A DNA stretch of 64,000 bases from Streptomyces katrae (GTDB lineage: Bacteria; Actinomycetota; Actinomycetes; Streptomycetales; Streptomycetaceae), in the NCBI RefSeq assembly GCF_000717655.1, contig NZ_JNZY01000043.1, positions 71,300-135,299 of the forward strand, in the 5' to 3' direction. Shown here piece by piece: positions 1 through 8,993 of this stretch. Position 1 is the first letter of the stretch. Each line of letters starts with the position of its first letter. Position numbers and translations under genes: made by a program. The notes under the pieces were generated by a model. It saw only the letters and a program-made list of their open reading frames with translations, was not told the origin of the DNA and did no database searches.

Positions 1-180
1 GGCTCTCCCTGCTGCGCAACCACTACCTCGTGACGCCGGCCGAGGGCACGGAACTGGACGCCAGCGGCCGGCGTGATCCGCATGGCCGAGAAGGAGCGCG
101 AGGACACCGTGCAGGGCCGTCCGGTCAGCGTCCCAGGCGGCGGTCCTTCAGGGCCGGGAACTGGTCGCGGGTCTCGGTGA
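1..180 (+). other. possible 3' end of an upstream gene, not intact as read
   Basis: Bases 3-62 read as a protein-like string (SLLRNHYLVTPAEGTELDAS) and bases 73-129 continue as VIRMAEKEREDTVQGRPVS in the next frame, stopping at 178-180. This could be the tail of a gene entering from the left with a one-base frameshift, or chance in GC-rich DNA. It overlaps the end of the hydrolase gene on the other strand. I recognise no family. Confidence 0.2.
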
Positions 181-904
181 CCTTCGCCGGGTCCAGGTCG
201 ACCGTGAGGACGTCCTCGGCGGGGCCCGCCTCGGCCAGGACCTCGCCCCAGGGGTCCACCACCAGGCTGTGCCCGGCCTGCTCGACGCCCGCGTGCGTAC
301 CGGCCAGTCCGCAGGCCAGGACGTACGACTGGTCCTCCACGGCCCGCGCGCGGTTCAGCAGGGTCCAGTGGGCGCGGCGGCGGGCCGGCCAGCCCGCTGC
401 CACGACCATCGTCGTGGCCCCGGCGTCGACCAGGCCGCGGAACAGCTCGGGGAAGCGCAGGTCGTAGCAGGTGGCGATGCCGAGGGTCTGCTCCGGCAGG
501 GTCACGGTGGTCAGGGAGTCGCCGGCCGTCATCAGCACGGCCTCGCCCTGGTCGAAGCCGAAGCGGTGGATCTTGCGGTACGTGGCGGCCAGCTCGCCCG
601 ACGGGGAGAGGACGAGGGCGGTGTTGTAGAGCGAGCCGTCGCCCGCGCGCTCCACGACCGATCCGGCGTGCAGCCAGACCCCGGCGTCGCTCGCCGCCTT
701 GGACATCACCTCGTACGTCGGGCCGTCCAGCGGCTCGGCCTCGGTCTCGAACTGCTCGTACGCGAAGGCACCCACCGTCCACAGTTCGGGCAGGACGACC
801 AGATCCGAGCCGGCCTGATCCCGTACGAGATCGGCCACCCGGGCGCGTCGGGAAGCGACCGACTCCCCGTCGGTCACCGCGATTTGGATCAGCGAGGCGC
901 GCAC
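125..904 (-). CDS. carbon-nitrogen hydrolase (nitrilase superfamily, omega-amidase-like)
   Basis: This 259-residue protein has the full Glu-Lys-Cys triad of the nitrilase superfamily: E40 in VVLPELW, K111 in YRKIHRF and C146 in ATCYDLRFPELF. Size and motifs fit the cytosolic YafV/Nit2 branch, which hydrolyses small linear amides such as alpha-keto acid omega-amides. The start is a GTG preceded by an AGGACGG-like stretch. It stands alone, divergent from the next gene, and looks like housekeeping flanking the cluster. The family is secure; the substrate is not predictable. Confidence 0.88.
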   Translation of the reverse strand: MRASLIQIAVTDGESVASRRARVADLVRDQAGSDLVVLPELWTVGAFAYEQFETEAEPLDGPTYEVMSKAASDAGVWLHAGSVVERAGDGSLYNTALVLSPSGELAATYRKIHRFGFDQGEAVLMTAGDSLTTVTLPEQTLGIATCYDLRFPELFRGLVDAGATTMVVAAGWPARRRAHWTLLNRARAVEDQSYVLACGLAGTHAGVEQAGHSLVVDPWGEVLAEAGPAEDVLTVDLDPAKVTETRDQFPALKDRRLGR

Positions 905-1054
905 AGTACCACCGTCCTGGCATTCAAGCCGTCAACTCGGGCCTACGATCGTCACACGAAAGCACTGCCGGGGTGCTCACCGGCAGCGTAGTTTTGGACG
1001 CAGTCCACACTGCTTCCAGAAAACGCGCCACTGAACAGCACGCGAGGGGTCCCG

Positions 1055-1885
1055 TTGACCGTCCAGCCGCATCCCAGCCTCCAGCCCTATGCCGACGCGT
1101 GGACGCACTCCATCGAGGCGATATCCGAGCTGGTCCTCCCCCTGACGGAGGGCGAGTGGAACCGGGCGACGCCGTGCCCCGGCTGGTCCGTCCGTGATGT
1201 GGTGTCACACATCATCGGCATCGAGTGCGAGCAGCTCGGGGACCCGCGGCCGATCCACACCGTGGCGCGGGATCTGCGGCACGTGGTCGACGAGTTCACC
1301 CGGTACATGGAGGTGCAGGTCGACGTCCGGCGCCACCACACCGCGCCGGAGATGACCTCGGAGCTCGAGTACACGATCATCCGGCGGTCGCGTCAGCTGC
1401 GCAACGAGAAGCGGGACCCGGACACCATGGTGCGGGGGCCGCTGGGCGACCAGGTGACGCTGGAGTTCGCGCTGCGGCTGCGGGCGTTCGACGTGTGGAT
1501 CCACGAGCAGGACCTGCGGGCGGCGCTGGGCGTGCCGGGGAACTGGGACTCGCCGGGGGCGTACGTGGCGCGGGACATCCTGCTGGCCGGGCTGCCGAAG
1601 GTGGTCGCGAAGCTGGCGGGTGCGCCGGCGAACTCTGCGGTGGTGATCGACGTGCACGGCCCGGTGGAGTTCATGCGGACGGTACGGGTGGACGCGGAGG
1701 GGCGCGGGACCGTGGACGGGACGCCGTCGCTGGGCCCGGCGGTGACGCTGACGATGGACTGGGAGACGTACGTCCGCCTCGCGGCGGGGCGCGTCCGGCC
1801 GGGCGCCGTCGCGGACCGCGTGAAGACGGAGGGCGACCCGGAGCTGGCCGCGGCCATCCTGGCGAACTTCGCCGTCACCCCGTAG
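1055..1885 (+). CDS. maleylpyruvate isomerase N-terminal/DinB-like protein (mycothiol-dependent enzyme family)
   Basis: The 276-residue protein begins with the four-helix MDMPI N-terminal fold: a CPGWSVRDVVSHIIG segment with the conserved Trp and metal-ligand His, then IHEQDLRAALGVPG. A C-terminal SCP2-like half follows (VDGTPSLGPAVTLTMDWETYVRLAAGR). Members use mycothiol as a thiol cofactor, for example in maleylpyruvate isomerisation, but most Streptomyces paralogues have no known substrate. TTG is used as start, with GAGGGG just upstream. It is monocistronic and is followed by a 222-base spacer with nothing recognisable. Confidence 0.82.
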   Translation: MTVQPHPSLQPYADAWTHSIEAISELVLPLTEGEWNRATPCPGWSVRDVVSHIIGIECEQLGDPRPIHTVARDLRHVVDEFTRYMEVQVDVRRHHTAPEMTSELEYTIIRRSRQLRNEKRDPDTMVRGPLGDQVTLEFALRLRAFDVWIHEQDLRAALGVPGNWDSPGAYVARDILLAGLPKVVAKLAGAPANSAVVIDVHGPVEFMRTVRVDAEGRGTVDGTPSLGPAVTLTMDWETYVRLAAGRVRPGAVADRVKTEGDPELAAAILANFAVTP

Positions 1886-2107
1886 AGAGCGTGGCGCTCC
1901 GGGACACCTCGCTGCCGATGGAGTCGGTGGCCGTCCCGGACGTGGAGGGGAGCCGGGTCCGGCGATCATCCTGTCCTTTCCGCGCGACGCGATGCCGCTC
2001 CGCGGTGCCCGGGTCGAACGGCTGCCGGTGCAGCGGATCGCGGGCGGGTACGGCGTGGGGGCGATCCTCGCCCCTGAAGTCGCCGGGCCGTCGGGCGACT
2101 GTGCCGG

Positions 2108-3403
2108 TCAGGCCGGGGTCGGGGTGGAGTCCGGGGCGGGGCGGATTGCTGCGGCGGCCGGAGGGCCGGTGCGTTCCGCTCGCAGGGCCGCCGGACGGAG
2201 GCGGAGGATTTGGGTCAGGCCCAGGAGCTGGACCGCGAAGACCGACGAGAAGGCGATCCGGTAGTCGTCGCCGGTGGCGTCCAGCAGGAGGCCGACCGCC
2301 AGCAGGGTCGTCATCGACGCCAGGAAGCCGCCCATGTTGGTGATGCCCGACGCGGTGCCCTGGCGTTCCGCCGGGTTCGCCGGGCGGGCGAAGTCGAAGC
2401 CGATCATCGACGCCGGGCCGCACGTGCCCAGGACCGCGCACAGCGTGACCAGGAGCCACATCGGGGCGTGGGGGGCGGGGTAGGCCAGGACCGAGGCCCA
2501 CAGCACCGCCGTCAAGGCGACCGTGCCGAGCGCCAGGGGGATCCTGGCCGACTGGCGGCGGCCGATCAGCTGGCCGTAGAGGAGCCCGAAGCACATGTTC
2601 GAGGCCACCACCAGCGTCAGCAGTCCGGCCGCGGTGGTCCGCGCCAGCCCTTGGTCCTCGACCAGGAAGGGCATCCCCCACAGCAGCAGGAACACCATCG
2701 CCGGGAACTGGGTCGTGAAGTGCACCCACAGGCCCAGCCGGGTACCGGGTTCCTTCCAGGAGTCCCGGATCCGGCGGCGTACGAAGCCCCCGTCCCCGGA
2801 CGGTGCCAACGCCGGTTCGTGGCCCTCCGGGTGGTCCTTGAGGAAGAGGACGAGGGGGATCAGGACCGCCACGCCCGCCACCGCGCTGCCCGCGAAGGCC
2901 GGGACCCAGCCGACCCCGTGCAGGACGGGGGCCAGCACCAGCGTGGAGACCAGGTTGCCGGCCATGCCGACCAGGCCCGCCAGCTGCGCCATCAGCGGGC
3001 CGCGCCGGGCCGGGAACCACCGGGTGCCCAGGCGCAGCACGGAGATGAAGGTCATCGCGTCGCCGCAGCCCAGCAGGGCGCGCGCCGCGAGGGCCATCCC
3101 GTACGAGGGCGCGAGCGCGAAGCCGATCTGGCCGGCCGTGAAGAGGACCGCGCCCAGCGTCAGCACCTTCTTGGTGCCGAGCCGGTCCACCAGCAGGCCG
3201 ACCGGGATCTGCATGCCCGCGTAGACCAGGAGCTGGAGGAGGGAGAAGGTCGAGAGGGCGGAGGCGTTGACGTGGAAGCGGTCCGCCGCCTCCAGGCCGG
3301 CCACGCCCAGGCTGGTACGGAAGATCACCGCGACGAAGTAGACCGCGACGCCTATGGACCAGACCGCCACCGCCGTGCGGCCGCCCCGCGGGTCACCGGT
3401 CAT
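2108..3403 (-). CDS. MFS transporter
   Basis: About 431 residues with twelve hydrophobic segments and the MFS loop motif (LLVDRLGTKKVLTLG). The family includes metabolite:H+ symporters and nitrate/drug facilitators, and the substrate is unknown. I place the start at the ATG 3401-3403, four codons inside a longer GTG reading, because it overlaps the stop of the upstream GntR gene by 11 bases, as expected for translational coupling. The regulator-transporter pair suggests an effector-controlled uptake or efflux system. Confidence 0.8.
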   Translation of the reverse strand: MTGDPRGGRTAVAVWSIGVAVYFVAVIFRTSLGVAGLEAADRFHVNASALSTFSLLQLLVYAGMQIPVGLLVDRLGTKKVLTLGAVLFTAGQIGFALAPSYGMALAARALLGCGDAMTFISVLRLGTRWFPARRGPLMAQLAGLVGMAGNLVSTLVLAPVLHGVGWVPAFAGSAVAGVAVLIPLVLFLKDHPEGHEPALAPSGDGGFVRRRIRDSWKEPGTRLGLWVHFTTQFPAMVFLLLWGMPFLVEDQGLARTTAAGLLTLVVASNMCFGLLYGQLIGRRQSARIPLALGTVALTAVLWASVLAYPAPHAPMWLLVTLCAVLGTCGPASMIGFDFARPANPAERQGTASGITNMGGFLASMTTLLAVGLLLDATGDDYRIAFSSVFAVQLLGLTQILRLRPAALRAERTGPPAAAAIRPAPDSTPTPA

Positions 3404-4073
3404 GACGGCCCGCACCCGCGCCCCGCACCAGCGCCTCGACCCGGCCCACGTGGCCCCGTACGGCGGCGGCCGCGGTCTCCGCGTCCCCGGCCCGCAGCGC
3501 CGCCAGGATCTCCGCGTGCTCGGCCAGCGTCCGCTCCACGCGCTCGGGGTGCGCGTGCAGCAGGGCCACGCCCATCCGCAGCTGGCGGTCGCGGAGCTGG
3601 TCGTAGAGGCGGGAGAGGATCGCGTTCCCGGCGCGCTGCACGATCTCGGCGTGGAAGCCCCGGTCGGCGGCCATCATCGCGGCGAGGTCGCCCTCGGCGG
3701 CGTGCCGGCGCTGCTCCTCCAGCAGTTCGGCGAGCCGCTCCAGCAGGCCGGGCGGCGCCGGCACGGCCCTGCGCACGGTGAACTCCTCGACCAGCAGCCG
3801 GGTTTCGATGACGTCGGTGATCTCCTGCGCGGAGACCGGCAGCACCAGCGCGCCCTTCTTCGGGTACAGCTTCAGCAGCCCCTCGGTCTCCAGCCGCAGC
3901 AGCGCCTCGCGGACCGGCGTACGCGACACCCCGACGGCGTCGGCGAGTTCGCCCTCGGTGAGGAGGGTGCCGCCCTCGTAGCGACGGTCCATCAGTACGG
4001 CCTGCTTGACGTGTCGGTAGACGCGTTCTGCGGCCGTGGCAGTGGGTGGGGCGGCGGGCGCGGCGGGCGGCAT
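3393..4073 (-). CDS. GntR-family transcriptional regulator, FadR/FCD subgroup
   Basis: The N-terminal winged helix is clear (LLTEGELADAVGVSRTPVRE, residues about 37-56), followed by an all-helical FCD ligand-binding domain with E/R/H metal-site residues (ETRLLVEEF, DRGFHAEIV, AEHAEILAAL). FCD regulators usually bind carboxylic acids. The start is the ATG at 4073, or the GTG two codons upstream at 4079. There is almost no leader, so a leaderless transcript is possible. It overlaps and precedes the MFS gene, its probable target. Confidence 0.85.
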   Translation of the reverse strand: MPPAAPAAPPTATAAERVYRHVKQAVLMDRRYEGGTLLTEGELADAVGVSRTPVREALLRLETEGLLKLYPKKGALVLPVSAQEITDVIETRLLVEEFTVRRAVPAPPGLLERLAELLEEQRRHAAEGDLAAMMAADRGFHAEIVQRAGNAILSRLYDQLRDRQLRMGVALLHAHPERVERTLAEHAEILAALRAGDAETAAAAVRGHVGRVEALVRGAGAGRHDR

Positions 4074-4218
4074 GCGCACAGGATAGATACATGAGGGGTG
4101 CACCGGTCGCTCCGTCCGGGATGTGGACGGCCGCCCCGCGCCGCTGCATCGAAGGATGTACCGGGGCTTCGTCCGCCCGCAGGACGTACGGGGCCCCGCG
4201 CGCCGCGACGCTGAAGTC

Positions 4219-5406
4219 ATGGCCCACACCACCATCGTCGCCCGCCCGGCGACCTCGACCCGGCTCCCGCTCCTCGACGTCCTGCGCGGCGCCGCCATCC
4301 TCGGCACGCTCATGACCAACGTCTGGATCTTCGCCTCCCCCGGTTCCGAGTGGGGAGTGCTCCAGGGCGGCCTGGACCTGCCCGACCCGGTCGCCGACCC
4401 GTCCGCCGCCACCATCGCCGAGACCGTGTTCCGGTTCCTCGCCGACGGGAAGTTCCTGTCCCTCCTGACGATCCTGTTCGGGGTGGGCCTGGCCATCCAG
4501 TACGACTCCGCCGTGCGCCGTGGCGAGCCGTGGCCCGGGCGCTACCCTCGGCGCGCCGCGTTCCTCTTCCTGGAGGGAACCGTCCACTTCGTCCTGGTCT
4601 TCGCCTGGGACGTGCTGATGGGGTACGCCGTCACCGCCCTGCTGGTGGCCTGGCTGCTGGCCCGCTCCGAGAAGGTGCGGCGCGTGGCGATGTGGACCGC
4701 GGGCGGGGTGCACCTGACGCTGATCGGCCTCCTGACGCTCGGGAACCTGGCCGAGCCGGAATCCGGGCCGCCGCAGGCCCCGGATCCGGCCGCGGTCCGG
4801 CTGTACGCCCACGGCGGCTACCTCGAGCAGATCGCGTTCCGGCTCGGCCACGCCCCCGCCCTGCGCATCGAGCCCGTCTTCTCCTTCGGGCTCCTGGTCT
4901 TCCTGTTCCTGCTGGGGGTCCGGCTCTACCGCGCCGGGGCCTTCGGGGCGAGCGCCGAAGGGCGTCGGCTCCGGGTCCGGATGGCCGGATGGGGGCTCGG
5001 CCTCGGGCTGCCGCTGGGCGCCGCCGCCGCGCTCGGGGGCGCCGACTTCTTCGCCCTGGGCCGGTACGGCATCGCCCCGCTGATCGCCGTCGGGTACATC
5101 GGCCTGATCGGCTGCGCCCTGGACCGGTTCCGGGTCCCCGGGGCCGGGGCCCTCGGCTGCGTCGGGCGGACCGCCCTGTCCTGCTACGTCGGCCAGAACC
5201 TGCTCTGCATGCTGCTCTGCTACGGCATCGGGCTGGGCCTCGCCGACCGGCTGGGCGGGAGCGGGCCCTGGTGGGTGATGGGCCTGTGGGCGGCGGTGAG
5301 CCTCGTCCTGGCCGCCGGCTCCGGGCTCTGGCTGCGCCGCTTCGACCGGGGCCCGCTGGAGGCCGTACAGCACTGGGCGCTCAGCCCGCGTGGGCCGCGC
5401 TCGTGA
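4219..5406 (+). CDS. DUF418 (YeiB-like) integral membrane protein
   Basis: 395 residues with about nine to ten membrane spans. The N-terminal signature RLPLLDVLRGAAILGTLMTN and the C-terminal DUF418 core (GRTALSCYVGQNLLCMLL, then a final Trp/Arg-rich tail) place it in the YeiB/DUF418 family, distantly related to acyltransferase-3 proteins. The function is unknown. The ATG at 4219 is chosen because the conserved domain begins ten residues later; the longer reading from 4123 has no homologous character. Its 3' end overlaps the convergent inhibitor gene by 26 bases. Confidence 0.82.
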   Translation: MAHTTIVARPATSTRLPLLDVLRGAAILGTLMTNVWIFASPGSEWGVLQGGLDLPDPVADPSAATIAETVFRFLADGKFLSLLTILFGVGLAIQYDSAVRRGEPWPGRYPRRAAFLFLEGTVHFVLVFAWDVLMGYAVTALLVAWLLARSEKVRRVAMWTAGGVHLTLIGLLTLGNLAEPESGPPQAPDPAAVRLYAHGGYLEQIAFRLGHAPALRIEPVFSFGLLVFLFLLGVRLYRAGAFGASAEGRRLRVRMAGWGLGLGLPLGAAAALGGADFFALGRYGIAPLIAVGYIGLIGCALDRFRVPGAGALGCVGRTALSCYVGQNLLCMLLCYGIGLGLADRLGGSGPWWVMGLWAAVSLVLAAGSGLWLRRFDRGPLEAVQHWALSPRGPRS

Positions 5407-5707
5407 CCTCCACCTCCAGCAGGAATTCGTCGTACGGGGCCTCCTGCGGGTACGGCGGCCGGATCTGCGCGAAGCGGATCCGGGCCCGCCCGCCCGGACA
5501 GCGGCCCTGGACGACGTACGTGCGCTCCAGCGGAGCGCCGGGGAGGACCTCCGCGGGCGGCGGCGGGGCCCCGCTCACGTCGCTCACGGAGACGGCGTCC
5601 GCGTCCCCCGTGACCTGCCAGGTCCACACGTACCCGCGCGCCCCGCGCCCGGTGAGCCGCAGCTCGTACGACTCACCGGCGCCGAGGGCGACCCTGCGCA
5701 CTTCCAC
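5381..5707 (-). CDS. chagasin-like cysteine protease inhibitor (I42 family)
   Basis: A 108-residue beta-rich protein with the three chagasin loop regions in order: a loop resembling NPTTG-Y-W (GRGARGYVWTW), a Gly-rich central strand, and a C-terminal R-P-containing loop (FAQIRPPYPQEAP). I42 inhibitors plug the papain active site. The GTG start has GGGGAGG eight bases upstream. It lies 18 bases downstream of a papain-family protease gene on the same strand, which strongly supports a protease/inhibitor pair. It has no signal peptide, like the protease. The assignment is by motif order, so moderately confident. Confidence 0.62.
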   Translation of the reverse strand: MEVRRVALGAGESYELRLTGRGARGYVWTWQVTGDADAVSVSDVSGAPPPPAEVLPGAPLERTYVVQGRCPGGRARIRFAQIRPPYPQEAPYDEFLLEVEVTSAAHAG

Positions 5708-5725
5708 CCGCGACGACCTCCCCGC

Positions 5726-7639
5726 TCAGGCCGGGCCGATCACCGGCCCCTCGTGCCAGCCCGCGCCGTCCCGCCAGTAGTGCTGCAGCTGCCGGTCCGT
5801 GCGCAGGACGATGACCTCCAGGATGAACCCGAAACTGCCCTGGAGCATCCCGGTGACGGCGAGCGCGTCGTGACCGAACACGGCGCTGCGGCTCCAGGCG
5901 GAGCCGGATGCGTTGCCCCGCCACCAGTGCTCGATGCGGCCGCCCGCCACGACCGCGCACAGCTCGTAGTTCCCGGCGGTGTCCTCGTCGGCCGCCCCGT
6001 ACTGCGCCTCGATCAGGCAGGGCGCGGAGGTGATCCCGCTGCCGAAGACCTCCCCGGGGCGCCAGGCGAACCCGTTCGGGTCGTCGCGCCACCACAGCTG
6101 CATCCGGCCGTCCGTACGGGTGGCGACGAGGTCGAGGTGGCGGCTGCGGGTCTGGACGAGGGCGGGCCCGAAATGGGCGATGCCGGAGGCGAAACGGCCG
6201 CCGTCGTTCCAGGTCCAGGGGGCGCCGTTGATCCGCCACCAGTGGCCCAGCCGGCCGTCGGCGGTGCGGACGACCGCCTCGAAGTTGCCCGGCTTGCCGT
6301 AGTCGCTCTGGATGAACGCCGGGGTCGAGCCGATCGCGGCGTCGCCCGGCCCGAAGGCGCCGCCGTCGCGCCAGACGCCGGCGGACTGCTCGTAGTACCA
6401 GTGGCGCAGCCGGCCGCCGGTGGTCACGTGCAGGGACTCCATGTTGCGGTTGTAGGTGGTCCCGGTGAAGGCGGGCTGGCCGGAGGCGTCGTTCGCGTAC
6501 GACTTGGCGCGGGCCCACCGGAAGGGGGCGTCGCCCTCGCGCCACCAGTGCTGGAGGCGGCCGCCGCCGGCGGTGGCGAGCATCTCGAAGTTGCGGTGGG
6601 CTCGGCCGTTCCCGCTCTCGTAGACGTTGCCGGCGTGCAGGCGGCGCTTGCTCCACGGGTCGACGTTGGTGCCGCGCAGACCGCACTTGGCCCAGTGGTC
6701 GATGTTGACCTCGCCGTAGGCGATGCGCCCGTACCCGCCGACGTGGTAGCCCGGCCCCCAGGAGTTCTTGAACAGCCAGCAGCCGGCGGCGTCGTCGTAG
6801 CCGACGATCAGCACGCAGTGGCCGCCCGCGAGGCGGTCGCTGGTGCGGTGGTAGACGCCGGAGCCGAGGCCGAAGAAGTCGTCGTACACGTCGAAGCAGG
6901 CGGTCAGCGGGCCGACGGTGTCGAGCCAGACCTTCTGCTGCTCGACGTCGCCGAGGCGGACGTAGTCGGTGATCCGGACGGTGCGGCCGGACCGGTCCCA
7001 GCTGGGCGTGTACTCGGCCCGCCAGGCATCGCGGCGGTCGGCGGGGACGGTGGAGGGGGGCGGGGAGTAGGGCCAGCAGTCCGGATCGGCGAGGCCGCCG
7101 TTGGTCTTGACCCAGTCGAGGGCGGTCTCGGGGTTGGAGCCCTGGCCGCAGGTGAACTTCAGACCGTCGTGGACGTCCCCCTCGGACCGCTCCGCCCAGA
7201 CGTTGTGCTCGATGCGGGCCATGGACTCGACGAGGCCCGCGGCCCCGAAGGCCCAGCAGGAGCCGCACGGGTTCTGGTCCTTGACCTTGGTGATCCAGGG
7301 CCAGCCCCAGCGGGTCCGCCAGTCGACGGCGGCGGGGCGCGCTCCGGCGACCGGCCCCCGTCGTGCTTCGGGCAGCAGGCCGTGGGCGGCGCGGCGGCGG
7401 GTGAGATGCGGATTGCCGCTCTCGTGCCCGATGAGCCCCCGCAGATCGATGGCTCCTGCTTCTTCGGCGGGCGTGAGGTTCGCCCCGGGTTCCAGGCCGA
7501 GGGAGGGCCGGGGCACGGCCTCCTCGTCGGCGAGGTGCTCGATGACGGACCAGCGCGCTCCGTGCTGCACGAGCTGCGCGCGCAGCTCCCCCGCCGTCTG
7601 GACAGAATCGGACTCGGGCTCGACAGACTGCTCCGGCAT
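5726..7639 (-). CDS. papain-family (C1) cysteine protease with C-terminal propeller-like repeats
   Basis: 637 residues. A roughly 100-residue leader, possibly a propeptide, precedes the C1 domain, whose catalytic set is complete: Q122 and C128 in DQNPCGSCWAF, H274 in AGGHCVLIVGYDD, and N292 in LFKNSWGPGYHVGGYGRI. Residues about 345-637 are six imperfect repeats of 45-50 residues, each with a GRLxHWWR-type core and a following Trp, which suggests a six-bladed beta-propeller used for binding. No signal peptide or Tat motif is visible, so export would be non-classical or the enzyme acts inside the cell. The inhibitor gene follows directly. Confidence 0.88.
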   Translation of the reverse strand: MPEQSVEPESDSVQTAGELRAQLVQHGARWSVIEHLADEEAVPRPSLGLEPGANLTPAEEAGAIDLRGLIGHESGNPHLTRRRAAHGLLPEARRGPVAGARPAAVDWRTRWGWPWITKVKDQNPCGSCWAFGAAGLVESMARIEHNVWAERSEGDVHDGLKFTCGQGSNPETALDWVKTNGGLADPDCWPYSPPPSTVPADRRDAWRAEYTPSWDRSGRTVRITDYVRLGDVEQQKVWLDTVGPLTACFDVYDDFFGLGSGVYHRTSDRLAGGHCVLIVGYDDAAGCWLFKNSWGPGYHVGGYGRIAYGEVNIDHWAKCGLRGTNVDPWSKRRLHAGNVYESGNGRAHRNFEMLATAGGGRLQHWWREGDAPFRWARAKSYANDASGQPAFTGTTYNRNMESLHVTTGGRLRHWYYEQSAGVWRDGGAFGPGDAAIGSTPAFIQSDYGKPGNFEAVVRTADGRLGHWWRINGAPWTWNDGGRFASGIAHFGPALVQTRSRHLDLVATRTDGRMQLWWRDDPNGFAWRPGEVFGSGITSAPCLIEAQYGAADEDTAGNYELCAVVAGGRIEHWWRGNASGSAWSRSAVFGHDALAVTGMLQGSFGFILEVIVLRTDRQLQHYWRDGAGWHEGPVIGPA

Positions 7640-7772
7640 ACCGGCCCCCCAGCTGCAACCGTTCGGATGCGAGGTCCGGGAGCGTCCATCCGGGCGCGGG
7701 GCGCGTCAAGGGTGTCTGCAAGGTCGCGCAGTCGCACGGGGGGTCGTACGGGGGGTCGTACGGGGTACCCGC

Positions 7773-7809
7773 GTCCGCCCCCGGGGTCGCAGGGACACCG
7801 GGGGCGGAC
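7773..7809 (-). terminator. intrinsic-type hairpin after the repeat-protein gene
   Basis: A perfect 12-base inverted repeat (GTCCGCCCCCGG and its complement) with a 13-base loop lies 18 bases beyond the stop of the Ala/Lys/Pro repeat gene. There is no strong U tract, as is usual in Streptomyces. Confidence 0.7.
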
Positions 7810-7826
7810 GGGGACTCGGCGCGGAG

Positions 7827-8993
7827 CTACTCGGCCGGGTCCGGGGCGGGGGCCGGGGCGGCCGCCTGCATGCCGGGCAGGCCGAGCCCGGTGAACAGGG
7901 CGACCAGGGTGGTGCCGAGGTCGTTCACGACGTCCGAGGCCTTGTCCTTGGCGTTGGTCGTGCAGCCGCAGGGGCCGGCCGCCTTGGCGACTTCGTCGAC
8001 GGAGGCCTTGAGGTGGTCGACCGCGGCGGCGACGGCGTCGAGGGGGGCACCGGCCCTGCCGGCCCGCGCGGAGACGGGGGCGACGGCGGGCAGGGGCGCC
8101 GGGACCGCGGCCGGGAGGGTGACGGGCTTGGCGACCTCGGCGGGGGGCTTGGCCACTTGGGCGGGGGGCTTGGCGGCCTCCACCGGCTTGGCGGCCTCCA
8201 CCGGCTTCGCGACCTCGGCCGGAGGCTTCGCCGCATCGGCCGGGGGCTTCGCGGCCTCCACCGGCTTGACCGCCTCGGCCGGAGGCTTGGCCGCCTCCAC
8301 CGGGGGCTTCGCCGCCTCCACCGGAGGCTTCGCGGCCTCCACCGGCTTGACCGCCTCGGCCGGAGGCTTGGCCGCCTCCACCGGCTTCGCGGCCTCGGCC
8401 GGAGGCTTGGCCGCCTCCACCGGGGGCTTCGCCGCCTCCACCGGCTTGACCGCCTCGGCCGGAGGCTTGGCCGCCTCCACCGGCTTCGCGGCCTCGGCCG
8501 GGGGCTTGGCCGCCTCCGCCGGAGGCTTCGCCGCCTCGGCGGGCGGCTTCGCTGCCTCCGCCGGGGGCTTGACCGCATCGGCCGGAGGCTTCGCCACCTC
8601 CGCGGGCGGCTTGGGCAGCACCACCGGCTCCGCCGGGGTGTCGGCCGGGGGCTTGGCCTGCGCAGCCGGGGCCGCCGCCGCGAACGTCTGCTTCAGGCCC
8701 GCGAGCGCCGCGTCGATCTTCTGCTTGTGCGCGGCCAGGGTCGCCTCCGGGAGCTTCCCGTCCGGCGACTTCAGGACCTCCCCGAGGAAGTTGGTGACGG
8801 GCGTGATCAGCACGCCTGCGGAGCCCAGGGCCTGCACCTGCGCGGTCAGCGCCTCGGTACCCGGGATGGACTTCTTCGCCACGGGTGCCGACGGCTTGGC
8901 GGGGGCGTTGGCCGCCCCGGCCAGGCCGGGGGACGCGGACAGCAGCGTCACGCAGAGGGCGGCGGGGAGGGTGTAGCGGGTGATGCGGTGCAA
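7827..8993 (-). CDS. secreted Ala/Lys/Pro-rich repeat protein
   Basis: 388 residues. A Sec signal peptide is followed by a short folded segment (about residues 40-115), a long tandem region of PPAEAAKP and PVEAAKP units (about 120-290), and a C-terminal helical segment with a vicinal-type Cys pair (PCGCTTN). The TTG at 8993 is the start because an AGGAGAG site lies five bases upstream and the signal sequence begins immediately. The repeat resembles wall-spanning or spacer regions of actinobacterial surface proteins. No catalytic domain is seen. It is flanked by a terminator. Confidence 0.72.
   Translation of the reverse strand: MHRITRYTLPAALCVTLLSASPGLAGAANAPAKPSAPVAKKSIPGTEALTAQVQALGSAGVLITPVTNFLGEVLKSPDGKLPEATLAAHKQKIDAALAGLKQTFAAAAPAAQAKPPADTPAEPVVLPKPPAEVAKPPADAVKPPAEAAKPPAEAAKPPAEAAKPPAEAAKPVEAAKPPAEAVKPVEAAKPPVEAAKPPAEAAKPVEAAKPPAEAVKPVEAAKPPVEAAKPPVEAAKPPAEAVKPVEAAKPPADAAKPPAEVAKPVEAAKPVEAAKPPAQVAKPPAEVAKPVTLPAAVPAPLPAVAPVSARAGRAGAPLDAVAAAVDHLKASVDEVAKAAGPCGCTTNAKDKASDVVNDLGTTLVALFTGLGLPGMQAAAPAPAPDPAE
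8150..8640 (-). repeat. in-frame tandem repeat encoding (P/V)xEAAKP units
   Basis: About thirty imperfect units of 15-18 bases alternate between PPAEAAKP-type and PVEAAKP-type coding. Codon choice differs between copies, so the array is under protein-level selection rather than recently slipped DNA. It is an internal part of the secreted-protein gene and will vary in length between strains. Confidence 0.85.

Noticed and set aside
4074..4496. N-terminal extension of the GntR regulator
   Set aside because: The extra 140 residues are low-complexity, overlap the divergent DUF418 gene and precede a normal GntR N-terminus.
8150..8640. CRISPR-like or satellite repeat array
   Set aside because: The repeats are in frame, vary at synonymous positions and have no spacers; they code for Ala-Lys-Pro units.
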